Below, piece after piece: positions 30,401 through 45,600 of a DNA stretch of 64,000 nt. A model generated the notes under the pieces. The model was not told the DNA's origin. It saw only the letters and a program-made list of their open reading frames with translations, and made no database searches. A program made the position numbers and the translations under genes. The stretch is from Progne subis subis (lineage: Eukaryota > Chordata > Aves > Passeriformes > Hirundinidae). The DNA lies in NCBI GenBank assembly GCA_022316685.1, contig JAKJHU010000038.1:2156384-2220383 (forward strand), in the 5' to 3' direction. Positions within the stretch are counted from its first letter, which is position 1. The number at the start of each line of letters is the position of its first letter.

Positions 30401-33400
30401 GCCAGTGTACTTTCACATAATCAGTAAACCACCTGTTTTCTTCCTCCTCAATGTCCCTTTTATTTGTCTTATTTTCTTGGCATTTTCTGATTTGAGGCAT
30501 TTTATAATTTTATTCTATTTTTGTGACTTTAAGAAAATGTCTTCTATTAATTATTGTGTGATGTGCAGGGTAAAATCAGGAGGAATTTTATAAACAAAAA
30601 TAATTATCAGCCTTCAATATTCATGTACACACAGCACATCAAACTAGAAAGAGTATGAAGTTATAATCTTAAGCATGTAGCAAAATCTTCTACAGCATGG
30701 TATTTTATTCTCATTAGAATCATTGCTATATAATTGGATTTGTGTCCTTATTACATTTATAATAGACCCATACTTAATTTATTTTACTAAAAATTTGATA
30801 ATGGTTCCTATTTTTTGTGACTTAGTGTCTTTTTGCAACAGAAAAGTGGTTCAAACTCTGCTAATCTGCTGTGGCATTGAGAATGCTCTGTTTTACACAA
30901 GTTTAAATTATTGAAAGACCAAAGTCAAGACAGGCCTAGAATCTGAAGATGCAGCAATACTTTGCTGCTGGAATCTACAAGCCGGGAATTCATGGGTGTC
31001 CAGGAAACTATATTGGTCAGGTATCTCCATCATCTTATTTGACCTTTCAGTCCCTTTCCTATCACTGTGTCCTCCTCAGAACTCCCAAATCTGACCAGAT
31101 TTCCACTCTGCTTTTGCTGATTTAGGAAAAAAAGGCTTCAAGAAAAAATTTCCCAAAATACAATATAACAGAACATTATTCACAGCCCTGTAGCACAGTG
31201 GCAGTATTATTAATATAAAACATAAACCAAAAAGTCCAGATTCTTACCTGATCCTTGCTGAATGTAACCATGCTTTGGTAGGCAGCATCTGCAGAGGCAA
31301 ATATGTGGGGGGGATTTGATGAACGCTTCACACCATGGTAAAGCTTGGAGAACTAAATTTAAAGAAATACACACAATAGTCAAAATACGCAACTTAGCTA
31401 CATAATTAAGACCTGAAAAGAAGACAGTGGCTATGATCTGCCTGTTATACCACAGATTTTCCACTGAATCACCTGGAACAGGAGTGGTAATTCTTGGTGC
31501 TGCCTGATTTCCAGAACACAAATTACAACACCTAGTATGCACTCTGATGTTTCCCACACCAGACAATGAAGAGAATTGTATCACAAGGAATAGAATTTCT
31601 AACACAAGCCTTCACTCAAGGAAATAATCAATTTATACAAAAGAAACTTACAGTGAATCTGAATTTGGGCCCCCTATCTGAAGCCCTGATTTAGGCATCC
31701 ATGGAGACTAAGTTATTTCTAGCTCTGCCTCTCTTCATATTTGTAGGCAATTGAAGTGGCCTTTATGTTTACAGCATTTATTAATTCATTTCTTTTAAGC
31801 CAGAGCTGATGGCACAGGACATGTGACAACCCTCAGTCAGAGCAATTCTTCAGCAAGTAAAAAGCTCAGCCTGAGGAGGTTCATATAACCATTTTCTGTT
31901 TCCCAAAAGAAAGCCCTAAATGCTAGACAAGAGGCACAGCTGTGCCTGGGGTAATTTCTGTCCCTCCTACGGAATTTGTGCCTCCAACAAGTGAATGAAA
32001 TCAAATGAAACCAAATATAACAAACAAAACAATACAAAATAATTTTTTAGCCACACTATTCTGGAAAAAGAAAAGGCCAAGATTTAGTCTGTGCTCCTAA
32101 CTTCCAGCATCACTTAAGCATTTTACCTGGTGGTGTTAATATAAAATGTAAAGCAACTTCTATCTTCAGCTTGGAACCTCTCTTACCTGGGGAGAATAAA
32201 TGCTGAGATTCTGGAATGGGTTCAAGGCTATTAAAATATCTCCAACGTAAGTATAAATCTGTAAGTCAGCATAACGTTTTTGCAGCTGATGGATAATTGT
32301 ATCCTGAGAAGATAACAGAAAGTTTGATAGTTATACAGTATTTTCCCATTTAGGAAGATTTCTGTAAATATACTGAGAACACTGTTCAAGAAATACTTAT
32401 TGTATGTATTTCTAATTATATTTTAAATTACAAGCCCAAAGAATCAAATATTTTCAAGATTCTTGCTAATGTCATAGAATTAAGTTAAATGGCAACTCCT
32501 AATTGCAAATTAGAATATTTTCTTATATTAGTCTGAGAAGCAAATCTTCTAAAGTGAAAATGGTGGTACACATTATTGCTGCACTTCATAGTACATTTCC
32601 ATTTAATTGTTTTTATCCGACCATGAAAAAAGGACAATAATTTTTCAAGGAATAAATTTTAAGTAGTGGTAAAAGACTGTTTAAGCAGGACACTAACATA
32701 ATTAATATTATTTTCCTTGCTGACATGTATTTTAAGGATTATCAAGTAAAAATTTACAGATACTCTGCAAATAGAGGATACAGTGACATTTGAAATGGAT
32801 CGTTTTACTGCTTTTTATCCAGAAACAGTAGATAATACATTATCCTGTATAAATCGCTTTAGAAAAAGAAACTTTAATCTAGATATTTATGACTAAACTT
32901 CGCATTTCAGGAAACTCACAAAAATAATTTAAACCAGCATCATTCATAATTATGTTTTGCACATAATAGTATTCACTGCTACTACTTTTATGACACTACA
33001 TAGATTAAAGAAGTGAAGGCAGACCAGTCACATGAGAATTCCTTTGCCTTGGTGAAACAAAAGATTGCAAGAAGGAAATATTTTCATTCTGCTAAGAGAT
33101 GCCTAAAAAGCAGAAATAGGCAAGAATGTGAGGTACAATTCTCAGAAGCTGCTACTCAGACAGTACAATACCTCATTGAGAACTTCTAGATTTACCAGAT
33201 CGTCATCTAGACAGTACTTGTCAGCTCTGTCCACATGGTAAGGTCTCCTGGTATGTATTCGTTCATGCCTGGAAGTTGTGAGCAGAGCACCAGTGTTACA
33301 GAAATTGAATTAGAGACTGCAAGCATTAAGATGCAAAGAGGAGTCACAGGTGAATGTTTTTGTCAGGCAGAAACACAGACATGATCTCTGAAATGCCTAA

Positions 33401-36400
33401 TTTTGCTTGCGATATCCTTTTATAAAAGCAACAGATCAGCTCACTGTCCAGTGTACTGTTTTCTCTTTCACAATATATAACCCCACCTATTTATCAATGT
33501 TCAGCAAAGATTTATTACTTACAGACTTACTACTCCTTACACACACTCAGTAAAGTAAAAAAATTTCTTCCTCTTTTCCCTTCCCTCCTTGCTCTGAGTT
33601 AATGAACTACCACTCAGTTTAATTAAATGCTACCCCCACGTGCCCAGCCATAGAAGTGTCATCTAAAGAAGTTATAAGAAGTGGTAAGTAGTATAAAATC
33701 CTACTGTTACCTTGATGTATGCCAAAGTGCCTCCTCAGATGACCCTAGATGTGGCCCCAAACAACGTTTGTGAACCACATCTGCCATCAGACTCTAAATT
33801 GTGTGGATGTTCAGTCGGCTTGTCTCCAGAGATTTAAGCCACACAAGCAGCAGAGACAAACTGTCACATAACCCCTTTATAATCAGATTAAACTGAAGGA
33901 ATCTTTGAAAGTGCGGTGTATATGTTTTTAAACAACACATCATGTTGAAACGGGAGCAAATTAAGAGGCTGTAACATCTCTTCCACGGAGGATGTGAAAT
34001 ATGAATGCTGTTAGTGCAACTAGGCTTTTCTTTACAACAAACATAATCAAAGCATAGTAGGGGGACACCCACCGAGATACAGTCTGCATCCTGCTGAGTA
34101 ACATTTAGCATTGATCCTCAATGACAGTCCTTGACAGATTGTCTTTGCATTGGTTGCCATGTAGAAAGTAATAGTCATGTGATCAAGCATCCCAAACCAA
34201 GGGTAAATATTACATCAAGCACTAACAGAACAGTACCATAACTTGTCAGGAAACATTGTTTATCTATAATGTTCTAGATTAATATGAAAATGTAGCAGGT
34301 TTCTTTAATTGTATCTTCATAAGCTTTTGGAATCCTTTTTTAAAAATTAACATTGAGGCATTTGCATTTCCCCTCATGATGTACACTTCTATATTTCAAG
34401 CTAATCAGCTTTAATTCAGAAAAGAGAATGTTTTCATATCCAAGAACTATTATATCATCAGAAGAATCACTGCAAGGAAAGCCTCTAATAAAGAGGAAGG
34501 AGAAGAGTGTTAGCCATGAGTACAGCTTTCCTGATAATTGTGAATCACATTAAATGATTGGATTTTTCTTATGTCTATATTTATTCATTTTCCTCACTTC
34601 CTTCTGGCTACACAATGAGTTCTAGAAAACTATTCTTCAATCAGTTTATTTGAATTGTAACTAAATAAAACCGTGCAAAGAGTTTTGTCAGCTAGGAAAT
34701 AAACCAGTGGGAAGACAGCAGGTTTCACTGACTACATTCCCACAGATGGTAGTTTGCTTTATGTTATACATATAAAGCAAGAAAAGAATGCAAGGAAAGG
34801 ATACAAGAAGAAAAATAAGAAGCTATGACAGAAAAACTCTTATAGTGGGTATTATTTCCTGTGGGCAGCATGGTGACCATTTCAATTTGTTCAAAATTCC
34901 ATTCAAAAAAATCTTCCATTTCCTGGTCTTCGCCTAGGTATTGGGTTGTGGATTCTTTTGGGCTTTTTTTTTTTTTTTTTTTTTTTTTTTGAGTCACTAT
35001 ATGCAAAAACATTACACTTTGCTAACAAGCCAGATCCTCAAAGGAGTAAGAATGCATGAGGTACTACCACTAGGGTTTTAAAGTGTTGTTTCCCTTCCAA
35101 ACCAGAATTCAACCTCTTATTTTACTGCATAGAGAAACACTGTTGTAAATAATGTAAATCATTTAGAGATGGGAGCACCCCTCAGTCTACAAATGAAGGA
35201 AATATTTTAACAGTTGCTTTACTTCATGAGGATGTAACCAACAAAGCAATGGCTAGACATTTTAGCTAACATAACACATCTGTGAGGCTTTTTCTTCCTG
35301 GAGGAAAACATCATAGCCACAATACTGAATTGCAACAAACTGCAAGTACGGACACATCTACCAGAGGTGCAAGGAGGAGGGGGAAGAGGGCACATTCAAA
35401 CCTAAGCATGTCTAATTGCAGAATGGCTCTGTAAACTAATCTGTTATCTGATTGTGTATTAAACTCCTGCTGTTTGTTCCCCTTAAGTAATAAACAAATT
35501 AATTTTTTTTTTTATTGGAAAGGGTTCCTTTTAAGCCTATGTAAATTAATAAGGAAACTGGTCTTAGTTAAATATAAGTAAAACATATATACCTTTGTGC
35601 ACATATTTTCCGGCACTTAACTCATTTTCCTAAGTACGTGATTAAGAAGAGGATATTAGGAGCATAACATCACATTAGCTTCAAATCTCCTGCTGGCCTC
35701 AACAGTTTTCTACTGACCCTGTGTCCTCCAGTGCATTGACAGAGTGGGAAAGAAAAATACACAGAGTAACCTTTAATTATTTCCATAATTTTACATCAGA
35801 AATACAATCTGCCTTTAAAACATGTATTAAAAATTCTTAAAAAGCAGAAGGAAATACTCTTAATTGGGGAAATAACTGTCAGTATATTTTTTACATAAAA
35901 AGGAGAATTATCAGCCATTTTTTCAATTACTCTTCCTTTCTGGCAACATATAAAAGGTACAAACTCTAAGCAAATGGAAAAATCAAAGATTTTATGTTAT
36001 CTTCCTTAAGTTTCAAGTAATTTTCTGAAGCAACCCCTGCAAGATGTAGTCTCTTCACAAAACAAAAGAACAGCCATAAAGGGTGCAAAGGGCCAGTCAC
36101 TCAAGGTATCTAACTTTATTGTAGAATCCCAGGATGGTCTGCGTTAGAAGAGACCTGAAGAACACCATTAGATTGATTCCAGAAATCTAGTGATGAGCAG
36201 TGTCTGTTGAAAAAGGCTCTGTGCTTCAAAGCACCCTCCTGTTACCATTTCATCAGACAGGAATAGCTGGAAAGGACAGTTTTCTTGGATTTTGTAGGAG
36301 GAGCAAAAGGTAAGAAGCATTTCTTCCTTGAGAGAACCATTTCATGAAAACACAGGAAGCATTCATTTGTTCTGGTGGTAAAGATATAGTTTGAAAGAGA

Positions 36401-39400
36401 AGTAACCAGCTATAGTAACAGAAGTGCACTGCAAACATTTATGCACTCCTATATCCTCCATCAAGGGAAAGAAAAGCTAGATGGACCACACAGACTTCTA
36501 GACCAAAGTCATTTTGCTAGCAGGCCCAACCTGAGCAACAAAGCAGGAGACCAAGAATTTTTGCCTTCAGTGGAAAGGTCCTCTCATCTCTCTCTCCTCT
36601 ACCCCTAATATTTTTAGGGCCTTCCAAGAGGCCTTTACTTTATCATGTTGGTGCAGTTAAGCATTTATGTTTACTGTTTGTTTGTTTCTAGGATTCACAA
36701 AGGTACAACGGTTTCTGTGTTTGGTCTTCTTCACATTATTGACAATTTTTAAATTAATTCCTGAGGTTTACAAGAAAAATACTCAACATAATGAGAAAGA
36801 AAAAAGGGGAAAGTGTGATACTGCCACACTGAGATACACAGCCCATTTCCCATGGATGGCAAAGACTTAATTTTGCTCCTTTACATCAAGTTTCAGCCTG
36901 AAGTAATTTGTTGAAGCAAGGTCACAATAGAGACATGGATACAGCCTTAATTACAATATAAATGCTACAGCTATAGTTTACAACCTCCAGTAAAAACACA
37001 TGCACTATACTCAGACACTTTTGGGGGCCACAGTAGCTTTGAGACTCAAAAAAATATCACAAGGGGGAAAAAATAGTTTTAAACTCATTTGCTTAATATT
37101 CATATAGAAGAAGGCTGAAAGAATTGCCTCAAATTGCATTGTGTATAGCATCAGGGAACTATTTCTGCTTCTGTTTCTGCTATTATCTCTGAGTCCAAAG
37201 AAAATTACTGGCTGGATGCAATCAAGTTCCTTGCGGTTAATTGCTTTCAAATCTAAATGTGAGCTGGCAGAGAAGCTTGATACCTGGTGGTAACAGTTAC
37301 TTCCTTGGATGAACTGCTGCTGTAATCCAGCTGGTTCACGAGAAGGGAGACACTGCCAAGACATGGTACTGTCATTCTAATATCTGACAAGGTAGTCTGA
37401 ACATTCCTGTCCTTCTCAAACTATTAAATGCTCCTTTCTTTTAGTTTATTTTTTGCCCCTTTTCTATTCTTTTCCCCAGGTTTCTTCAAGTTTGATTCTT
37501 CCTGATGTACAGATTTGATTTTTACCCTTCAAAATGCAAGCTTTCACAAGTGTCTGTTCTCCATTACAGAAACAAACTTCTAACTGGTGATCAGCAGTAG
37601 TACACTCACCCAACATCACCCAGACATGTAAACTCTGAACTCTTTATGAATAGTCTGCCTTAAACTTGTTTAAAACCATTTTCATGCAAGCGCTGAAGTT
37701 TTTTCATTCTTTTAAGAACTGAAACCAGAGGTTAGCAGATCTTTTCTGATTCCTACAAAGAAGCCTATTTACAGCCAGGGGCATAAGATACCTGTTCTGT
37801 AGGAAAACATCCAAGAGAAGAATGAGCCATGTCTGGAGCTGGCCTCTTCAAACCTGCTGATAATTGGGAAGCTTCCACTTTGAAACATAAAACCCAAACT
37901 ATTCAATGCTTGATCAACATTAATTTTGAGGCATCAAATTATTATATAACATTTACATTGGGAGTTATTAGGTTATTGAGGAAATACAGAAGACCCTGTT
38001 TTTTCTCAGCTTCACCTCCAGTGACATTTGATAGACAGAGCTAACTAAATAAATAAATGTAGATGTCAATTGTTACTTTAAAATGAATATAGATTTATCT
38101 ACTGCAATTCATAAAGGTGCTCCACATTATCTACTCTGAAGGAACAGCCAAATGCCACAAAGAAACTCACAATATCTAACATTCTGAGACAGCTTCAAAC
38201 AATATTACCAAGAGCAAAATTTTTAAATGCATTCTGTGAAGGCTCTTCTTCCCTGTCTCCAGTTCTAAGATTTTAATCAGCTTTTTACCTCCTTGATGTT
38301 CTGCTTCTCCACCACAGTAAAAAAGCAGCTAATAGATCTGCTACTACATTTGAATTTCCTCATCTCACGTGCTGTTATGACATTTCTTTTTAGATTTTCT
38401 CCTACGTGCTATTCTGGATAGAGCAATCTTTAGGACTGAGCACAAGGAGATAATTGATGTACATTCAAATGGGAAAATAAAAAACCAGAACGTTTTAATT
38501 TCATTTCCTTTTGCTGATGGTCAGTACTTTTCAAGGCCTTCAGTTAAAGGTTTAAAAATCTACAGTCTTCCATTAGTTTTACACCCAAGCCGCAAAACTT
38601 TTTTTTTTTTAATGGAATAAAATGGAAAGTTTACTTTTTTTTTTGAGAAAGTCTCCCAAAAGGATGCAAGATTTTATCATCATAATTTATGCAAGGAAGG
38701 GCTAGGACAATAGACAGAATACCGAGGCTCCAAATGAGTTTCCTTTTTAAATGTCTCCACGACAACTTCTGTTATATTTTTACACATTATTTATGGAACT
38801 TCATATAACTCCTAGCTTAAAAGGTTTTGAAAGTTTTTACATCTGTTTTTCAACTTTTTCAACACTGAAGCAGCTGCCAGCTTTGCCAGCTTGAGATAAA
38901 GTCCTGACAAGGACAAAAATACAGGGATAATATTTGATGTTTATAAACAAACACCAGAGAATATACCCAGCTTTTGCAGCGCATTTTACCAGTTTAGACA
39001 GCATGAAGAGTCATTTAAATATTAGTAATATTAGGAAACACACTAAATCTCTTCTGACTTTCTCCTTAACAGGGTGGTTATCAGCCTGTATGTTGGAATC
39101 TCTTGTACTATGAACCAAAACAGCAACCAAATGCACAAATAAGTTCAAGAGATCAAAAGGTGTATTTGAAAAGTGAGCAGCTCTCTCATAAGCTCCCTTA
39201 ATGGATTTTCAAACACACCCAAACATTTTTTAACAAAAATATAATCTCCACAAAGAAAATGTTTACTGTTAAGTGAGAATTATTAATAGCCATAATTTGT
39301 AACGTATCTTTGCCTAGAGCCTTCCCAAAGTGTTCCCCAGGCTCCAGGGCAGGAAGAATGAAAATAAGAATGGCTAGAGCTCCAGGCATTACACGTGTTT

Positions 39401-39632
39401 CTCTTCATTACCAGGTTTGCAGCAGCCTAAGAGTTCAGTACAGTATGGCTTTACAGAGCAAGATGAAGCTCTTGCCTCAGCAAACTGCTATCTCTTCTTC
39501 ATAGGTACAATATATTAAGTAAAACTACTAATAGCCATTTCATAAGTGAAAGGAACAGAGAAATATTGCGGGCAAGTGACAGAAGAGTGATCACACAGAA
39601 AATCAGAGAATGAGGAAGGGAACACAAACCTC

Positions 39633-39663
<31 letters not shown>

Positions 39664-42600
39664 ATTTAGGGGGTGCCCAAACATTGTTGGTATTTTATTG
39701 ACAAGCAATCATACAAAGCTATCTTGAGGAACCTGTCCCTGAAATGTAACAAATTTATGGTAAGCTTAACTTGTGTACCCTTTTTTACTTAGTGAATACA
39801 TTATTATTCACATTCAGACACACTGAGTCTATCAACACTCAGTTATTATTTTTGTAACAAAACCAGTTTTATAGTTCTGCTTATCATTCCTGCCCAATGT
39901 TTGCTTCTTCTATTGGCACACCTTTCTGTAAGTTAGATTCCCTCTTTTTCCCTCCGTTCTCCAGTTTTATGCTACATGAGGTACAAGTCTTTAGGAAGGA
40001 ATGACATTTCTTGTTCTCACAATGTTACTATGCATAAGGACACTATTTGAACAACCATCTTACAGTATTTGTGTGAATACAGAAGTGGGAAAGCAAAAAA
40101 AAAGAAGGAAAAATAGGAAAAAACTGAGTGAGATCCTGTGAAAGCATCCTCTCTGATTTTAAGAAATGCTTCCTGCCTAGAGGCAGCTATATATCGATAG
40201 GAGTAAGACTGCTGTGACTCCCAAGATGAACTAGAAATCAATATCCATGTGTTAAAAAGGAACAGATGAATTTTACTTTAGAATAGATGGGGAAGAAAAA
40301 TTCAGCATGGCTGGAATGAATATATGTGAAGCAATGTTCTGATGTACTAACCTTTATTTTTCAAGGATTGAAAAACTTCTATAAAAATAGAAGTAGAGGA
40401 CTACTTAACACTGAATAAATTTCTTAGAATTAAACTTCATATAATTGTAACTATGTCAAAGCTGTTAATGGAAAGTGTATTGATGCTAATTAGCAATTAT
40501 GCTTTGGTATTGTTAGAAAACACACACAGCCAACTGACAGCTTATAAAAGGGATATGGATAAGAAAGATAATACCCAGAGCTCATCCTTACACAGCTGTG
40601 ACATTAGACTTTCTCACCAAGTTTTTCCTCATGAGAGTATAAGACACAGGCAATGCAGGAGTGGAGTGCTAATGCTGAGATGCCAAAGAAGTTCTGTGTA
40701 AAAGATGCCAACAGACCAAAAAAAGAAACTTCTTCCTCGTTACAAGGGTGGAAAGAGGGGCACTCTGGCTGGGTTTTCTGAAAACACCTAATTTCATAAG
40801 GATAGAAGATATCTGCATCTCACCAGTGAAAATAATTTAGGGAAAAACAGAACTACTGGGGAAGTTTCCAAGAGTACCTTTTTCAGTAAAAAGGCAGGAT
40901 GAATTTTTAATGTTATTTTTAATTATAAAAGGGGTCTTTTACTAGCATAAACATTTTATTTTTAATAATTTTTAAAGAAAATTAGAATATAAATTCTCTA
41001 GTAAGCTGCTTCATAGAAAAGTAACAACAGTATGTTCCATCAGCAAGGAACTGATGACAGCAACAAATGTATGTTAACAGACTTCTTTGAGCTTAAGGGC
41101 AATAAAGAGCCCCTTCAGTTCAGAGGCCTGAAGAAATGTACTGAAGTTAAGCCTAGCTATACTGCACACAAAGATGCTGACAAAAGGATGAAAGAAACTA
41201 AAATAAGGTGATGTTTCAGTCTGTGACTCCAGAGGCCAACCCAGATGATCCTGCCTACCGCTCTCCTGCTTATCCCTGGTCATGTGAAGCATTCCCCCCT
41301 TCACTTCAGCTGTATCACCTGAGGTACTACTCTGCAATCTCTAACAGAGTAGAAAGTTATCTGTGTTTCTGCTGGCTTAGTTTTTTTCTCTCACTGTAGA
41401 AGTTCAGGCTCAGGAGGTTTTTGACAATCCCTGAAACTGCAATAAAAACAGCATGATGAGTTTGCTCCTAAGAGGGAAAGTGAGAGGAAGAAGCCGGTTC
41501 TCTCCTTTTCACCAGCAGTGCACTGCTAGACCAGGTCTCCGTGTCCCTCCTTCACAGGCTCTAAGTCAATAGTACTGACTTTCAAGACTAGAGGCTTGCT
41601 CTCAGACACAGTGACCTGAAGCCATGTACCACAATAGGAGAAACTGGCATGGCTCCACTGGAAAGAGGATCCTACTTAAAACCCCACAGGCGCTGAGTCA
41701 GTACAGAATCAAAAGACACAAATCCAAAGCACCGTCCTGGAAGACTTTCATATGAGACAAAACACAGATTCCTCCTGATCAGCTGTCATCACCAGCGGCT
41801 CCCTGGGCTCCCTCAAAGAATAAGTGCTGTTAACACAAGCATACTGATGATTTAGCAGTTTCTGGAAATTTTCAGCCTGTGCTCTGAGAACATCTTCTCT
41901 TACTTATCTTTTAAATAATTGCTTTGTAGTGCTTCTCTGCTCCTAAAAATGGATGTCTATTTTTCTTTATTTCTCAACACAAATTAATGTACATTTAATT
42001 GTGCCTATCATAGGCACATCAATAAACACAAAAAGCATGCACTGTATTCAATGTTGTAATAGAAAGATTTTACCTAACATGGATTTGAATTGGCCTTATT
42101 TACTCTGAAGTGATGACCATGCATTCAGATGACTTCTACAGATCAGTACAGATGAATGCCAGTAAATCTTTCACAGTACCATCTGGTCATATGTTCTTCT
42201 GCATGTCAAATTTTGTATTGAAAATTATGTTGTAGATGCATTACAGAGGTTTTAAAGGCTTTTAATTGGTAACAATTTTTCTAGATGGTACAATATCCCT
42301 ATTACAGAGCTAAGTTTTTTACTGTTATGAGGCCATGTCAATCCTCTGGGGAAAATTATAATTAGATTCTCTTGGTGGTTTGTTCTTTTGTAATAATCTT
42401 ACGTTTCTAGTCCAGTATTAACCGTCTGGCCCATAGACTTAATATTTTGCAGAGATGTACTTTTGCTGTCTCATTAAAGTTTGTACCAATTTGATCAAGT
42501 TTAAAATCTTTAGAATATCATTCTGAACAATATGTTGTAGATTTCAGAGGTAAACAATAAGTAGATTTTTGTTCTCACTGAGCACGCTCTCAATGCTGAT

Positions 42601-45600
42601 CACAGTGGGCTGGTGCTTCACAGAAGAAGTAAGGCTACCAAAGTATAACGCTAAAACAATCAGAAAGATTTTTATTAGAAAATAAAACATTTAAGCTGGG
42701 TTAGGTGGTGACAGGACAGACAAGGAGTTAAACTCCCTTAGATGAGTGCTGATTCATACCAGGGTGCTGGGAAGCAAAATCCTTCTTACGGTCCAGTCAT
42801 GCTTAAGGTGCAGAAGCTTGTCTGTCACAGCACACCCAATTAATACATGAAAAGGCTTGAGGAAAGAAATGCTGTCGTGGTCTTGGTTCTTTGTCACTCC
42901 ACATTATGGAGCTCAATCCCAGAAGAACATATTGGAATACCATGACAAATCCTTTTTAGAGCTTCTCAAGGATCATATCACTCTGTCTATATGTGCAATC
43001 AGGTCAACAGAAAAATTCTTATACTTCTTGGGCCAGCCATGCCACAGCTGTAGGCAAAGTGATCTGTGAGGTGCTATATGGGGAAGGAATCTTAGGAAAC
43101 TAGATAAAGCAGTAACTTCTACTGTAATGCTGGCATAACTCCTGCCCACAGTGAGCATTTCCAGGTGTGTTTTCCCAGAAAACAATGAAACCAACAAGAA
43201 CAAACACACACACCCCACAAGAACAAAAACCACCCACAGAAGTCAACTTCACCTTGAAACTGTTCTTAACAACCATTCCTTTATTTTAACTTGTACGTTT
43301 TCGTTTGGGCCTTTAGCATTTAAGCCACAGAGTTTTATGGCATGCAAGTATATACTGTTTATGACTTATGAATCATAACATCTAATTTACTTCATCAACA
43401 TTAGTAAGTAGTTATTTATAATAATGGGCCAGAGCTTATCTAACTCTAGAATTTCATAGTACAGAATGATTGCTGAGCTTGGGACAGTGTGTTCATTTGC
43501 ATTTAATTCTATTTTGAAACAGTGAAATTCTGCCACCCTCTGGACAACAACTAAACTAAGACATATTTACAACCAGCTTCAAAAGATGCCACTTCTGCTA
43601 ATAAAAGTGCATTGCTTTTTAAGCACATTTTAAAAGTAATTACTGAGCTTAATGAAAAAATAGAAGCTATTATTCAACTACAGGCAAAACAACTACATTC
43701 AGTACTGAACATCCTCCTTACTAATAGGATTTAATCAAACAGTAGACTTCAAAATTTCCTGTTCTTAACTTTCTCTAGTAGTAATGTGAATGCTCACAGC
43801 TGTATTTTTAAAGATCTGTTACCAAAGTATGATATAATGCAAAGTACGATATAATGTTTCATGCCCACATTTATTTCCACAAATCAGAACATTCTGGAAT
43901 TATCAACATCTTTCTGAATGAGGCAAATGAGCACAAGTATAGAACAGAGTTCAGTGGGAGAAAGAAAGGCAAAAAAGTTTGCATTATAGCTGAAGAAATT
44001 AGCTTTAAAAATATCAAAGGCAAAACATGACTCTTACACTCACATGGCAAGCGGCACTTGTTGCTAATAATATTGCCAGTCAATGCATTAATGTGCTCAT
44101 TTGAAACAGGAAAAGTCAGATTCAGAGTTTCACTTTGTGCTTCCAGTAGAAGTGTGGGGAAGGAGGGCAGTAGCATAGATGCTGCTGCACACAGTACCTT
44201 GTACAGTACCTTGTTTTGGCTATGGAGCCCAGCTGCTGCTGTTCTTGGATGAGCTCAGCCAGCTGTTTTTGCAAAGACATATCTTTACCATGTACTTGTT
44301 TAATAAATGGATGTTCCAAAAGATGGGTGACGGAAGGGCGCTTTTCAAAATCTTTGATTAGACACCTGTGACAGAGAAAAAGGGGTCTCAGACAATGATG
44401 TTATATGATTACAGCAAGAATTGAGTCAGCTCACTGTGTGGCTGTTACTCTGTTTTCTTTTTCCTCAAATTTGAGGTCCTCAGTATGCAACAAGACTCTT
44501 CCATACTGCAATAAATCTGGCATAAAATACTCAACTAAGTGAAGGCACGCTACAAGTATAGTAGTATAAAGACTACAAATTTGAGCTTATTTAATCTCTC
44601 TTTTTTAACTGTAACTAGATAAAAGGAAAAAATGACATTGTATCCTGTAAAAGCTGTACAATTAATACACATAAAAATTAAGATGAATAGACAATACTTC
44701 ATTCACTTTAATTTTCTACCTGTGCTCTGATGAGAGTTTGACTATGAACTATAGGATAGAATCTATTGAAAATCACGACTGAAACCTGTGGTACAATGCT
44801 AATCACAATGATTTGATATAGAGCTTTGTTTCTAAAATGAATGTTATGGGTAGATATTCTATATCTCAATGATGAGTGTTAGCATAAGAATTACAGAAAA
44901 TTCTGCAAACTTGCATAATTCAGTCTGGAAGAGAAAGGAATCAGTCAGAATTAAATGCTAGCCAGGGTACCAAAGTTCTCTCTATGACAGGAACAGGTTA
45001 ACTAGTAATGAGTAAAGAAATACGTCCTATTAAATCAGCATAAAATAAAGCACCATGCTAATTTATATAACTGAGATTTAAGTTTGGTGAAGTCATCACT
45101 CAAGTTGAATTATTTTCTGCATAATAAAGCTGAAATAATACCGTTCAAACAGAAGAATGATCCAACAGGATAAGACTGCTTTCAAGTATCCTCTAATTAA
45201 TAATATTAAATCATTCTATTAATCTTGCTCAAATAATAATGATAGTGACATTATTTGAGAATGCGAAAAAGAAGTGCTGCAATTCAATATATCCCTTATA
45301 GTATCTATAATTTTAGCAAATTACAGCTCAAGATGAATTTATTTGACACATTCATATGACATACTTCACAATTTCCTATCATATTTGCTGAATAAGTACC
45401 TAAAGTACTTCCCTTGTAGGGCCAAATATCACAAATAAAGACTATAATTTTAACCAAAAGTTCAATGAAACTTTAATACCTTTTAGAATTTATATTCTAG
45501 TAATAAAAGTAACAATGTACAAAATTTAAACTACATTACAAAAAAATCATACACATTAATTGATTTCAAATACTACCAAACACATTAGCAAGTTATTAAA

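Larger units (their letters stand above)
29008..33171 (-). other. MYO3B: MYO3B introns flanking the pre-P-loop exons
   Basis: Introns 29008-31247 (2,240 bp), 31353-32186 (834 bp) and 32304-33171 (868 bp) are GT-AG, AT-rich and without recognised repeats or RNA genes. Confidence 0.8.
33269..44209 (-). other. MYO3B: MYO3B intron, 10,941 bp
   Basis: A long intron between the last kinase exon and the linker exon. It holds T homopolymers of 27 (34964-34990) and 24 bases (39633-39656) and a likely CR1 3' end fragment near 36121-36240. A moderately GC-rich patch (41480-41700) is not explained by any element I recognise. Confidence 0.75.
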
